Assembly (NCBI GenBank): GCA_047619315.1
Contig: JBLHKB010000067.1
Coordinates: forward strand, 1 to 18,426
Reading direction: 5' to 3'
Length of the DNA: 18,426 nt
Source of the DNA: JBCCRV01 sp047619315
GTDB lineage: Bacteria; Myxococcota_A; Polyangia; Polyangiales; Houyiibacteriaceae
A model generated the notes under the pieces. It was given only the letters and a program-made list of their open reading frames with translations. It did not search any database and was not told the origin of the DNA. The first letter of the stretch is position 1. Every line of letters starts with the position of its first letter. A program made the position numbers and the translations under genes. Positions 1-6,844 of the stretch are shown here, in pieces.

Positions 1-517
1 GCGAACGCTCAAAGTCGAGCGTTCTCCAGGCCAAAGGCGCATCAAGACCGCTTCTTCGCACGAGCTCCTCATAGATCCGAACGCGGTTCTCGGGCCCAAC
101 GCCGCCGTAGACAGTATTCAACAAGAGCGCGCGAAGACTGCGCGCGTCGAGTCCTTCGACCACGCGACGAAGCTGACGCACGTGACCCGAAGCCTGGCCC
201 ACACGAAAGAAGAGTCGGCACGGCTCATCGCACTCCCAGGCCGCGGAGCCTGCGAGTAGTGAATCTGACATGGCAGCGAACGCGGACTCTTCGATGGAGA
301 GACCACGATCGAAGGCCAACAGCACCGTGGCCGTATTGGCGGGTGTTACGAGGAGTGCCTCAAGGGACTCCCGCCGGTGAACGGACGCGAAGCGCGGGAG
401 TAGCCGACGAGCGCGGTCTTTCTCGTCCGGCGTCGACATGTTGGAGTTCAGGATACCGACGAGTTCGTCGGTCCAGCGTATCCGAGTCTGGGACTCGGAG
501 AATTGCATGTCTTCCAT
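1..517 (-). CDS. Hypothetical protein, N-terminal part (runs off left edge)
   Basis: An uninterrupted reading frame of 172 codons starts at an ATG at 517 and continues past base 1, so the C-terminus is missing. An AGGG six bases upstream of this ATG acts as a modest ribosome binding site. A second in-frame ATG at 508 is possible but less well spaced. The protein begins MEDMQFSESQTRIRW and is soluble, with no signal peptide or membrane segment. It is mixed charged/leucine-rich and probably alpha-helical; an AWECDEPCRLFF stretch carries two cysteines. I recognise no family. Codon choice is GC-rich and regular, which favours a real gene over the overlapping frames. It points away from the tRNA gene to its right, so its promoter should lie between about 518 and 630. 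Confidence 0.7.
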   Translation of the reverse strand, partial: MEDMQFSESQTRIRWTDELVGILNSNMSTPDEKDRARRLLPRFASVHRRESLEALLVTPANTATVLLAFDRGLSIEESAFAAMSDSLLAGSAAWECDEPCRLFFRVGQASGHVRQLRRVVEGLDARSLRALLLNTVYGGVGPENRVRIYEELVRRSGLDAPLAWRTLDFERS

Positions 518-630
518 GAGACGCCCTGTTGGGTCCGGGAGGCGATTCCGGAGCGGCAGTTGCCGCATCGAGTTACGGTGAAAGTAACAGCCTCTCCTCA
601 CGTTGTCGAAGCTACGCAGGCAAAACTCGC

Positions 631-636
631 TTGACA
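631..636 (+). promoter_or_regulatory. Candidate -35 box of the tRNA-Cys promoter
   Basis: A perfect TTGACA lies 44 bases upstream of the first tRNA base, which is the right distance for transcription to begin a few bases before the mature 5' end. No convincing -10 hexamer is seen at 16-19 bases spacing; the nearest AT-containing stretch is AACTACAGG at 655-663. The promoter call therefore rests on the -35 box and position only. Confidence 0.4.
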
Positions 637-680
637 CCCCGCCCCCTCAGTGGCAACTACAGGCCGCAGCAATGCTGTGG

Positions 681-755
681 GGCGCCGTGGCCAAGTGGTA
701 AGGCAGAGGTTTGCAAAACCTCCATTCACCAGTTCAAATCTGGTCGGCGCCTCCA
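681..755 (+). tRNA. tRNA-Cys (anticodon GCA)
   Basis: A complete cloverleaf can be drawn. The acceptor stem is 681-687 (GGCGCCG) with 745-751 (CGGCGCC). The anticodon stem GAGGT/ACCTC (706-710 and 718-722) encloses the loop TTGCAAA with anticodon GCA at 713-715. The T arm is 728-744, with five pairs around TTCAAAT. The discriminator base is T (752), equal to U73, a known identity element of tRNA-Cys, and the CCA end is genome-encoded at 753-755. A strong terminator follows 15 bases downstream, so this appears to be a single-gene transcript. Confidence 0.97.
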
Positions 756-769
756 AAACACCCTCAAGG

Positions 770-804
770 AGCTCGAAAAACTTTATAGTTTTTCGGGCTT
801 TTTT
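770..804 (+). terminator. Intrinsic terminator of tRNA-Cys
   Basis: CGAAAAACT (774-782) pairs perfectly with AGTTTTTCG (787-795) around a TTAT loop. The stem can be extended to 13 pairs (770-782 with 787-799, one G-T wobble) and runs directly into a T-run ending at 804. Placement just after the tRNA and before panB fits a factor-independent terminator. Confidence 0.88.
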
Positions 805-931
805 GATGTGTTGAGCCAAAAAAGAGGCCGTTCACTGCCGCGAGAGTGAAGCCATGGTATGACTTCAGCGTCTTATTGATGGCGCGTACCCGAATGCTTT
901 GGGCCGCGACCGGAGAGACTGAGAGGTACTC

Positions 932-1849
932 ATGACAGCCCCTATTCCGCGTAAAGCGGTAACGGTTCCACGTCTGCTCGCCAAGAAGGCGCGCGGCGAA
1001 AAGATCACGATGGTCACAGCATACGACGCGACCTTCGCACGCATGTTCGATGACGCCGGGGCGGACATGCTCCTCGTTGGCGACAGCCTTGGCATGGTCA
1101 TCCAAGGCAACGACTCGACGCTTGGCGTCACCGTCGATGAGGTCATCTACCATTGCCGAGCCGTGGCTCGGGGCACCAAGTACGCGCACATCGTGGGCGA
1201 TATGCCTTTCATGTCGCACCAGATCTCCATGGAAGAGGCCATGCGCAATGCGGGTCGCTTTCTCTCCGAGGGTGGCGCGCACTCCATCAAGCTCGAAGGC
1301 GGAGAGAGCGCTGCGCCAACGATTCGGCGCCTAGTCAGCGCCGGCATTCCCGTGATGGCTCATGTCGGTCTCATGCCTCAATCTGTTCATGCGATGGGCG
1401 GCTTTCGGGTTCAGGGTAAAACCCGCAGCGCGGCCGACTCCGTGCTCGCGGATGCCATCGCCGTCGCCGAAGCGGGTGCCTACTCCGTGGTCCTCGAGGG
1501 CATCCCAAGCGACCTCGCGGCGGCCATCACCGCACGTATCGACGTACCCACCATCGGCATCGGCGCTGGCCCGAGCTGCGACGGTCAGGTGCTCGTGGGC
1601 TACGATCTGCTCGGTCTCACGCCGGATCTTCGGCCCCGCTTTGTGAAGCGATACGCGGAGTTCTTCGAGGACGGGAAAGCCGCGGCGAGCCAGTACTTCG
1701 ACGAAGTCCGACAAGGCGTCTTCCCAGCGGAAGAGCACGGCTTCGGCGACGTTCGCCAAGAGGAGCGAGCACTCCACGCCGTCCGCAACGAAGACCCCGC
1801 GCCAGCAGCGGCGCTCGCGGAAGGTCGCTCTTACGGTCCTGCCGCCTGA
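932..1849 (+). CDS. panB: 3-methyl-2-oxobutanoate hydroxymethyltransferase
   Basis: PanB transfers a hydroxymethyl group from 5,10-methylene-tetrahydrofolate to 2-oxoisovalerate to make ketopantoate, the first committed step of pantothenate and coenzyme A synthesis, in the cytoplasm. The 305-residue product shows the family landmarks in order: GDSLGMV at 50-56 (metal ligand Asp51), the second metal Asp90 in VGDMPFMS, IKLEGG with Lys120 and Glu122, GLMPQS at 146-151, the catalytic Glu189 in VVLEGIPS, and the glycine-rich IGIGAG...CDGQVLV segment. The Ala/Glu-rich tail beyond about residue 270 makes it somewhat longer than the usual 260-280 residues. The ATG at 932 has GAGAGG five bases upstream. 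panC follows after only 8 bases, so the two are almost certainly one transcript. No panD or panE is visible nearby. Confidence 0.96.
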   Translation: MTAPIPRKAVTVPRLLAKKARGEKITMVTAYDATFARMFDDAGADMLLVGDSLGMVIQGNDSTLGVTVDEVIYHCRAVARGTKYAHIVGDMPFMSHQISMEEAMRNAGRFLSEGGAHSIKLEGGESAAPTIRRLVSAGIPVMAHVGLMPQSVHAMGGFRVQGKTRSAADSVLADAIAVAEAGAYSVVLEGIPSDLAAAITARIDVPTIGIGAGPSCDGQVLVGYDLLGLTPDLRPRFVKRYAEFFEDGKAAASQYFDEVRQGVFPAEEHGFGDVRQEERALHAVRNEDPAPAAALAEGRSYGPAA

Positions 1850-1857
1850 GGCCGCTC

Positions 1858-2727
1858 ATGAAGATCCTTCGCACGAAGGACGAACTACGCGCCGCCTGCA
1901 ATGCCGCTCGGGCTAGCGGGCAGCGTGTGGGGTTTGTCCCCACGATGGGCGCGCTCCACGCTGGACACACCTCTCTTATGGACGCCGCCGCCCGAGAAGG
2001 CGCGGATTACGTCGTGACGAGCATCTTTGTGAACCCCCTGCAGTTCGCAGCGGGCGAGGACCTTGACCAATACCCCCGAACGTTTGATGCGGACATCGCC
2101 GCTTGCGAAGCGCATGGCGTTCACGCTGTTTTCGCGCCCGAGAAGAAGGCGATGTACGGCGCGGGGTTCTCCACGGAGGTCAAAGTCTCAAAGGTGACGG
2201 CACCCTTTGACGGTCAATACCGGCCCGAACACTTCGACGGTGTGACGACGGTCGTCGCCAAGCTCTTCAACGTCGTGGGCGAGTCCCTGGCCGTCTTTGG
2301 TCGGAAGGACTTTCAACAGTGGCGGACCCTCGAGCGCATGACCCAGGACCTCGACTTGCCGGTTGTGGTGCTCGGTGAACCGATTATCCGCGAACATGAC
2401 GGGCTCGCTCTATCGTCGAGGAACCGATACCTCTCGGACGTCGATCGGGAACGTGCCTTAGCGCTGAGCCAGGGACTGCGCAGAGCCGAGGCTGCCTGGG
2501 AAAGTGGGGAGCGTAACCCAGAGGTTCTTGTCGCTGTTGCCCGAGAACCTGTGGAAGGCGCCTTCGACCGGATCGACTACGTTGGCGCCGCGGACCCCTT
2601 CGACCTAGGGCCGCCTGAACCAAACCCGACGCGCCTTGTTCTGCTGGCAGCCGCTCACTTGGGACACACCCGGCTCATCGACAACATCGAGCTCGGCCCG
2701 AAGATCGACGGGCCCAAACGGACGTAG
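1858..2727 (+). CDS. panC: Pantothenate synthetase (pantoate--beta-alanine ligase)
   Basis: PanC joins pantoate and beta-alanine in an ATP-dependent reaction through a pantoyl-adenylate intermediate, the last step of vitamin B5 synthesis. The 289-residue protein carries the HIGH-like nucleotide motif PTMGALHAGH at 28-37 (His34, His37), FVNPLQF at 57-63, the substrate-binding segment around 122-133, FGRKDFQQW at 147-155, and REHDGLALSSRN at 178-189, the KMSKS-like region. Length is close to the family norm. Two small departures from the usual consensus are Glu124 (normally Gly in RPGHF) and Arg149/Trp155 (often Glu/Gln and Leu). All catalytic positions I can place are kept, so activity is expected. 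The start lies 8 bases after panB, with TGAGG overlapping the panB stop as its ribosome binding site. Confidence 0.96.
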   Translation: MKILRTKDELRAACNAARASGQRVGFVPTMGALHAGHTSLMDAAAREGADYVVTSIFVNPLQFAAGEDLDQYPRTFDADIAACEAHGVHAVFAPEKKAMYGAGFSTEVKVSKVTAPFDGQYRPEHFDGVTTVVAKLFNVVGESLAVFGRKDFQQWRTLERMTQDLDLPVVVLGEPIIREHDGLALSSRNRYLSDVDRERALALSQGLRRAEAAWESGERNPEVLVAVAREPVEGAFDRIDYVGAADPFDLGPPEPNPTRLVLLAAAHLGHTRLIDNIELGPKIDGPKRT

Positions 2728-2763
2728 TTCGCTCCCGTACACCGCAGAACACTCGCCGTTCAC

Positions 2764-4830
2764 TCATTCAGAGTCGCGCGGAAGCTCCATGAGAAATGTT
2801 GCCTCACCATTCACGGTAAAGTGACGCGTCACCGTCAAGTGTCCACGCTTTGTCGCGCGAACATCCAAGACTCGGCCGAGAGGCGCATCACGCAAGGTGA
2901 CCGGCGCGCTGCCGAGGCGCTCGCCACCCACATCGATTTGCGCTCCTGGTGGGGCGCTGTCGATGACCACATCCGCCCGGAGCGGTATGAAGACCGCGAT
3001 ATGCCTTGTGTGTCCCGGCTCGACCTCAAAGGAGCGGCGCCAAGCTTGATAGTTCGGCATCGTCGCTTCGATCGTGAGCCGCTGGCCGTCGGCGATTTCC
3101 TCTTCGAGGAAGAGGGGCGTCCGACCTTCGATGAGCTCACCATCGACGCGAACCACTGCCCCTTCCGGAACAGAGACAAGCTCGATGCGAGTTTCTTCCT
3201 CAGCCACCGGGGAGCGTAGGTTCGTCCAGATGAGGGCGAGAAGCCCAAGCGTGAAGACGACCGTTATCGGAAACAGCCATGAACGGTAGGCTCGAGATGG
3301 TCGCGAGGGGGGCAACGAAACCGGCGCCGCTGGCGCGGAAAATACGTCGGAGTCTTCCTTCCAGCCGCTCAGGTCGGGAACCCCGGCCGCTTGTGGAATC
3401 GAATCATTCGTCGCCGCAGAAAGGAAAGGCCACGGGGTCGGGGCCGCCGGTGGAGGCAGTGTTTCAGGTTGCGCGAGCTCTGGGGACGCAGCGTTCGCCT
3501 GGACGCTGGACTCGATGACAGTGGAGTCATCCCACTCCTCTTCGTTCTGCGAGGCCGTGCTGTGATGATTCGCTCGAAGCACACTGGCTTCGACGCTCGC
3601 TGCATCCAACCAAACGCCCGTCGCTTCTTGGTCCATATGCGGAATCGAACCGGCGCCGGAGACAGCGTCGCTGGTGGATTCATCGTCGAAGAAGCGTTCG
3701 CGTCTGACCAACCCGGTGTCTTCCTCATAGCTCTCATCAAGGCTTTCGTCCTTGAAGATGACGCTCTTCGCGCGGTCGGGTCGAAAATCTTCGTTCGCGA
3801 TAGGTTCGGTGGGAAGTCGAAGATTGTCGCCGCTCGCAGGCACCAGTACTCGCTCGTCCGACGTCAGCTCCAAGCCGCCAGTCGCCGCCTCCATCTCCTT
3901 CGGGAAGAGTTCTGCCATCAGCGCCGCAAGGCGCGCAGCCGTAAACGACGGCATGAAACGATACAGAAACTGGCTCAGCGCCTGGGCCATCGCGTGAGCG
4001 CTTTCCCATCGCTCACTGGGCTGCTTGTGAAGCGCCTTCATGACGATCTCATCGAGTTCCGGCGGAACGTCTCGTCGGGACTTCGACGGCGCCGACACGT
4101 CCGCCTTACGAACGCGCTCTAGGAGCTTCGGCAAGTTGTCGGCTTCGTAGACCATCTCCCCCGTCAGCAACTCGTGGAGCACAATGCCCGCGCTGAACAC
4201 ATCGCTGCGCGCATCGAGCGGGTCCGCCCACGCTTGCTCTGGCGACATGTAGAAGTACTTTCCCTTGATCACGCCGGCTTCAGTTTGACCTGTTCGTTGC
4301 GCCGCCTTGGCAATTCCAAAGTCGGCGACCTTCACTTCACCGGCGAACGAGACCAGCACGTTTTGGGGCGAGACATCGCGATGAACGATGTTAAGCGGAT
4401 CACCCGATGGCGCCCTCTTGCGGTGCGCGTAGTCGAGCCCGTGGCAAAGTTCGGAGACGATGTAGGCACAGAGATCGACAGGGATTCGCACCTGCTGATC
4501 CATGACCTTCCGCAACACTTGGGAAGCGTCCGCCCCCTCCACGAACTCCATGACAATAAAGTAGTTGTCCTCGATGCAGCCCAGGTCGAACGTCTGAGCG
4601 ACGTTCACATGAGTGAGAAGCACGGAGAGCTTGGCCTCGTCGACGAGCATTTGGATGAACGTCTCGTCTTCGCTAAACCGCGGATGAATAACCTTGATGG
4701 CTACCAGCTTCTCGAATCCACCAATGCCCTCCGCCTTCGCGACATACACCTCCGCCATCCCGCCAACCGCGAGGCGCCGCAAGAGGGTGTACGGCCCGAA
4801 GGGACGAGGCATATCTAGTACGTCGAACAT
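2764..4830 (-). CDS. Membrane-anchored Ser/Thr protein kinase with two PEGA domains
   Basis: This is a 688-residue Hanks-type kinase. The kinase domain occupies about 12-290: glycine loop LAVGGMAEVYVA (20-31), ATP-binding Lys46 in VAIK, helix-C Glu65, catalytic loop HRDVSPQN (150-157) with Asp152, DFG at 170-172, and SPE at 196-198 in place of APE. All key residues are present, so an active kinase is expected. A long acidic, Pro/Ser-rich, presumably disordered cytoplasmic linker (about 310-510) leads to one membrane helix at 517-537. Two PEGA beta-domains follow at about 548-617 (VPEGAVVRVDG) and 619-685 (APPGAQIDVGG), predicted to lie outside the membrane and to sense or bind envelope material. 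This layout is typical of Myxococcota. No clear ribosome binding site precedes either ATG (4830, or in-frame 4812), so the exact start is uncertain. It is transcribed away from the cNMP-binding gene and converges on panC with a 36-base gap. Confidence 0.93.
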   Translation of the reverse strand: MFDVLDMPRPFGPYTLLRRLAVGGMAEVYVAKAEGIGGFEKLVAIKVIHPRFSEDETFIQMLVDEAKLSVLLTHVNVAQTFDLGCIEDNYFIVMEFVEGADASQVLRKVMDQQVRIPVDLCAYIVSELCHGLDYAHRKRAPSGDPLNIVHRDVSPQNVLVSFAGEVKVADFGIAKAAQRTGQTEAGVIKGKYFYMSPEQAWADPLDARSDVFSAGIVLHELLTGEMVYEADNLPKLLERVRKADVSAPSKSRRDVPPELDEIVMKALHKQPSERWESAHAMAQALSQFLYRFMPSFTAARLAALMAELFPKEMEAATGGLELTSDERVLVPASGDNLRLPTEPIANEDFRPDRAKSVIFKDESLDESYEEDTGLVRRERFFDDESTSDAVSGAGSIPHMDQEATGVWLDAASVEASVLRANHHSTASQNEEEWDDSTVIESSVQANAASPELAQPETLPPPAAPTPWPFLSAATNDSIPQAAGVPDLSGWKEDSDVFSAPAAPVSLPPSRPSRAYRSWLFPITVVFTLGLLALIWTNLRSPVAEEETRIELVSVPEGAVVRVDGELIEGRTPLFLEEEIADGQRLTIEATMPNYQAWRRSFEVEPGHTRHIAVFIPLRADVVIDSAPPGAQIDVGGERLGSAPVTLRDAPLGRVLDVRATKRGHLTVTRHFTVNGEATFLMELPRDSE

Positions 4831-4936
4831 CCGTTTTAGCCGGTGATCTCGAGGCGGAACGGCTCTGGGTAGATAAGCGTCATAAGGCCAAAGCGGCGAC
4901 TGCCGAAAGCAGCCTCAGAGTACGGGGTTTCCATGC

Positions 4937-4953
4937 CTGGCGACAAGATTGCC
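4937..4953 (+). promoter_or_regulatory. Candidate sigma-54 (-24/-12) promoter
   Basis: CTGGC at 4937-4941 and TTGC at 4949-4952 place the invariant GG and GC dinucleotides exactly 10 bases apart, as sigma-54 promoters require (consensus YTGGCACGRNNNTTGCW). The three bases after CTGGC are GAC instead of ACG. Transcription would begin near 4964, about 60 bases before the cNMP-binding gene at 5027. It lies in the shared region between that gene and the divergent kinase. I did not identify an enhancer-binding site. Confidence 0.5.
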
Positions 4954-5015
4954 GAATCGCATCGGTGTCATATGCTACTACTTCGATGAAGACTCATCGG
5001 ATTGCGAGAGTCGCT

Positions 5016-5020
5016 GGAGG
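5016..5020 (+). promoter_or_regulatory. Ribosome binding site deciding the start of the cNMP-binding gene
   Basis: GGAGG at 5016-5020 is six bases from the ATG at 5027. The frame is open back to an ATG at 4949, but that one has no ribosome binding site and sits inside the -24/-12 element, so 5027 is preferred. Confidence 0.75.
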
Positions 5021-5026
5021 AGTGAG

Positions 5027-5533
5027 ATGACGACGAAGGAAGCCCCAGGGATGAAGATTAGCCCCTCCATGCTCGCCGACATCGGGCTTTTCGGTGGCCT
5101 GGATGACGAAACACTCGCCATCCTGGCGGAGGAGCTCCCACACGTCCGCGTTGAGGTAGGCGCGCCCGTTGTGTCCGAAGGCGATACGGCCCAAGAGATG
5201 TTCGTCGTCATCAACGGCGAGCTTGAGGTGGTCAAGCGAGGCCCTCGTGGTGGAGAAGCTCGTGTGGCGCTCTTCGGACCTGGCGACTGGTTTGGCGAGA
5301 TGTCCATTCTCGACGTCGCCCCACGCTCCGCCACCGTGCGATCCGTGGCACCCACCCTTCTGCTTCGCATCACCAACGAAGACCTCGATCGGCTCCTGTA
5401 TCGGCGCGCGCCCAAGGCTTACTATTTGGTCATCATGAACATCGCCCGCGAGCTGTCGCGTCGCCTCAGGGTCGCCGACGGCATCATCGCTCAGTTCGTG
5501 TCGACGGTGAGCGACACTTACCCAGGCGCCTAG
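5027..5533 (+). CDS. Single-domain cyclic-nucleotide-binding protein
   Basis: This 168-residue protein consists essentially of one CAP-family effector (cNMP-binding) domain. A short N-terminal stretch is followed by PSMLADIGLFGGLDDETLAILAE, the typical lead-in helix, then the beta-roll with VVSEGDTAQEMFVVINGELEVV and the phosphate-binding cassette FGEMSILDVAPRSATVR. The Glu of GEM and the Arg of RSAT, which contact the ribose and phosphate of cAMP or cGMP in known members, are both kept, so nucleotide binding is plausible. The C-terminal helix (ARELSRRLRVADGIIAQF) resembles the dimerisation helix of CRP, but no helix-turn-helix follows, so it is unlikely to bind DNA. Output may be by protein contact. 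It stands divergent to the PEGA kinase, with a -24/-12 promoter candidate upstream. The ligand cannot be read from sequence. Confidence 0.88.
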   Translation: MTTKEAPGMKISPSMLADIGLFGGLDDETLAILAEELPHVRVEVGAPVVSEGDTAQEMFVVINGELEVVKRGPRGGEARVALFGPGDWFGEMSILDVAPRSATVRSVAPTLLLRITNEDLDRLLYRRAPKAYYLVIMNIARELSRRLRVADGIIAQFVSTVSDTYPGA

Positions 5534-5642
5534 AGCAGGCTTCTCCGCCGAAGCGCGGAAGCAACCAACCCTAGGATTGTGATCTGAGCAAGGGGCGAGA
5601 GGACAACGCAGCCAACAGGAGCGAGCGCTGAACGGAGAAGCG

Positions 5643-6503
5643 TCAGATGACGGTTCGAGGAGACCAGCTCCCCTTCTTCTCTTCGCGCTCTTTGTACGCC
5701 TCAAGGATGATCGTCGCCGTCTCTTCGATCGCGCGGTTCGTCACATTGACTGTCATCCAGCCGGGGTTCCGCTTGAAGATCGCATGGGCGAAATCGAGCT
5801 CGGTTCGAACATGATTGCGGAGACCGTAGTTCGCGTCGACGGGCATCCCGAGCTGAGCCAAGCGCTCTTTCCGAATCTCCAACAGGAGGTCGAGTTCGAT
5901 GGTCAGCGCCACGACCTTGTGGGGAGGGATCTCGTACAGCTCTTCGGGGGGCTCGACGCCCATCACCAATGGTACGTTAGCCACCTTCAGACCACGCCCT
6001 GCTAGGTACGTGGAGAGCGGCGTCTTAGAAGTGCGGCTCACGCCTGTGAGAACGATGTCCGCCTTACGAAGGTTCCGCGGCTCTTTGCCGTCGTCGCTCT
6101 TCACCGCAAACTCAATAGCCTCAACCCGGCGAAAGTACTCTTCCGACAGCGACATCTGCGCGGTTGGGATATTGAGGGGCGTGGCCTCAAGGAAAGTCCC
6201 CACCTTGTGAATGAGTGAGCCGATAACATCGACGCATTCCACGCCTCGCTCACGAGAGCTCTGGAAGAGGTAATCGCGTAGCGCCGGGCGCACGAGGGTG
6301 AAGACCACCATGGCTCCAGCGTCGAAAGCCTTGGCCACGACCTCTAGAACGGCGCTCTCATCGCGAACGCGCGTAAAGAGGCGTACCCGAACGCGCTCGT
6401 CCGGATACTGCAGCAGCGCTGCGCGCACCACACGTTCCGCGGTCTCGCCTGTCGAATCGCTAACGACGAAGATTAGGCGGCGCTGTGTGGTGTCTTCACT
6501 CAT
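5643..6503 (-). CDS. Pyruvate,phosphate dikinase / PEP synthase regulatory protein (bifunctional kinase-pyrophosphorylase)
   Basis: Members of this family (Pfam kinase-PPPase, formerly DUF299) inactivate PPDK or PEP synthase by ADP-dependent Thr phosphorylation and reactivate it by phosphate-dependent dephosphorylation, switching PEP formation from pyruvate. The 286-residue product has the N-terminal VVSDSTGETAE motif (13-23), the conserved YFRRVEAIEFAVKSDDG segment (123-139, where KSDDG replaces the usual HDDG), the P-loop-like GVSRTSKTPLS (154-164), and a C-terminal VTNRAIEETA helix (254-263). Length is normal. The ATG at 6503 has GGAG seven bases upstream. It lies 58 bases downstream of a small basic-protein gene on the same strand and may share its transcript. 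No target gene (ppdK or ppsA) is in the window, so which enzyme it controls cannot be decided here. Confidence 0.93.
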   Translation of the reverse strand: MSEDTTQRRLIFVVSDSTGETAERVVRAALLQYPDERVRVRLFTRVRDESAVLEVVAKAFDAGAMVVFTLVRPALRDYLFQSSRERGVECVDVIGSLIHKVGTFLEATPLNIPTAQMSLSEEYFRRVEAIEFAVKSDDGKEPRNLRKADIVLTGVSRTSKTPLSTYLAGRGLKVANVPLVMGVEPPEELYEIPPHKVVALTIELDLLLEIRKERLAQLGMPVDANYGLRNHVRTELDFAHAIFKRNPGWMTVNVTNRAIEETATIILEAYKEREEKKGSWSPRTVI

Positions 6504-6561
6504 GTTTGCGCTCCATTTTGGCTATCCTTACACGAGACGTGAAAGGACAGCAGACGTGCTC

Positions 6562-6708
6562 TTAGCGCTTGTTGTTAAGGCGCTTGCCGAGCTTCTTGCC
6601 AGCCATGCGATTGACGCGGCGGCGGTTCTTGGCAGTACGCGCGGCCTTGCGGCGCGAGTTCTTGCTGCGGTTAGTGATGCGGGATTTGTTGTTGAGATTG
6701 AGGTACAT
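6562..6708 (-). CDS. 48-residue highly basic small protein, probably RNA- or ribosome-associated
   Basis: The ORF begins MYLNLNNKSRIT and ends GKRLNNKR. It has 8 Lys, 11 Arg and 9 Asn among 48 residues and not a single Asp or Glu, a composition seen in small ribosomal proteins and nucleic-acid-binding peptides. Codon choice is strongly skewed to AAC, AAG, CGC, GGC and CTC, as in highly expressed translation genes. It follows the terminator of the upstream lipoprotein gene, so it should have its own promoter between about 6737 and 6790. The ATG at 6708 is preferred; the frame is open to 6759, but that extension (MRCTLLSLTSAFFGC) has a different character and crosses the leader hairpin. A weak GGA nine bases upstream is the only ribosome-binding-site candidate, and it sits in that hairpin. 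I do not recognise the family; it is not an obvious bL34, bL36, bS21, THX or bS22. Confidence 0.72.
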   Translation of the reverse strand: MYLNLNNKSRITNRSKNSRRKAARTAKNRRRVNRMAGKKLGKRLNNKR

Positions 6709-6713
6709 ATATC

Positions 6714-6736
6714 TACATCCGAAGAAGGCGGATGTA
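6714..6736 (-). promoter_or_regulatory. Perfect 8-bp inverted repeat in the leader of the basic-protein gene
   Basis: TACATCCG (6714-6721) and CGGATGTA (6729-6736) are exact reverse complements around a 7-base spacer, six bases in front of the start codon. In RNA this forms a hairpin whose 3' arm contains the only GGA available for ribosome binding, and on DNA it could be an operator. Either reading suggests control of this gene; the sequence alone does not choose between them. Confidence 0.5.
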
Positions 6737-6789
6737 AGCGATAAGAGAGTGCACCGCAAGGGTCTTCGCCCAAAACGGGCTTTGGGTTA

Positions 6790-6823
6790 AAAGAAAAAGA
6801 CCCCCACCCGATGGGTGGAGGTC
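6790..6823 (-). terminator. Intrinsic terminator of the cysteine-rich lipoprotein gene
   Basis: Read on the minus strand, GACCTCCACCC and GGGTGGGGGTC form an 11-pair stem (one G-U) around an ATC loop, covering 6799-6823, and are followed at once by TTTTTCTTTT. It begins 22 bases after the lipoprotein stop codon and isolates the basic-protein gene downstream. Confidence 0.88.
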
Positions 6824-6844
6824 TCATTTCTACGCTGAGTGAGT

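Noticed and set aside
529..1282. Open frames on both strands (529-849 plus, 598-819 minus, 764-1282 minus) overlapping the tRNA, its terminator and panB
   Set aside because: They run through a perfect tRNA and terminator or lie antisense to panB, and they have no protein-like features.
5539..5641. Inverted 9-mers GCTTCTCCG (5539-5547) and CGGAGAAGC (5633-5641) flanking the gap between the cNMP-binding gene and the PPDK regulator
   Set aside because: They are only 9 bases long and 85 bases apart, with no mobile-element gene, target duplication or T-run, so chance is likely.
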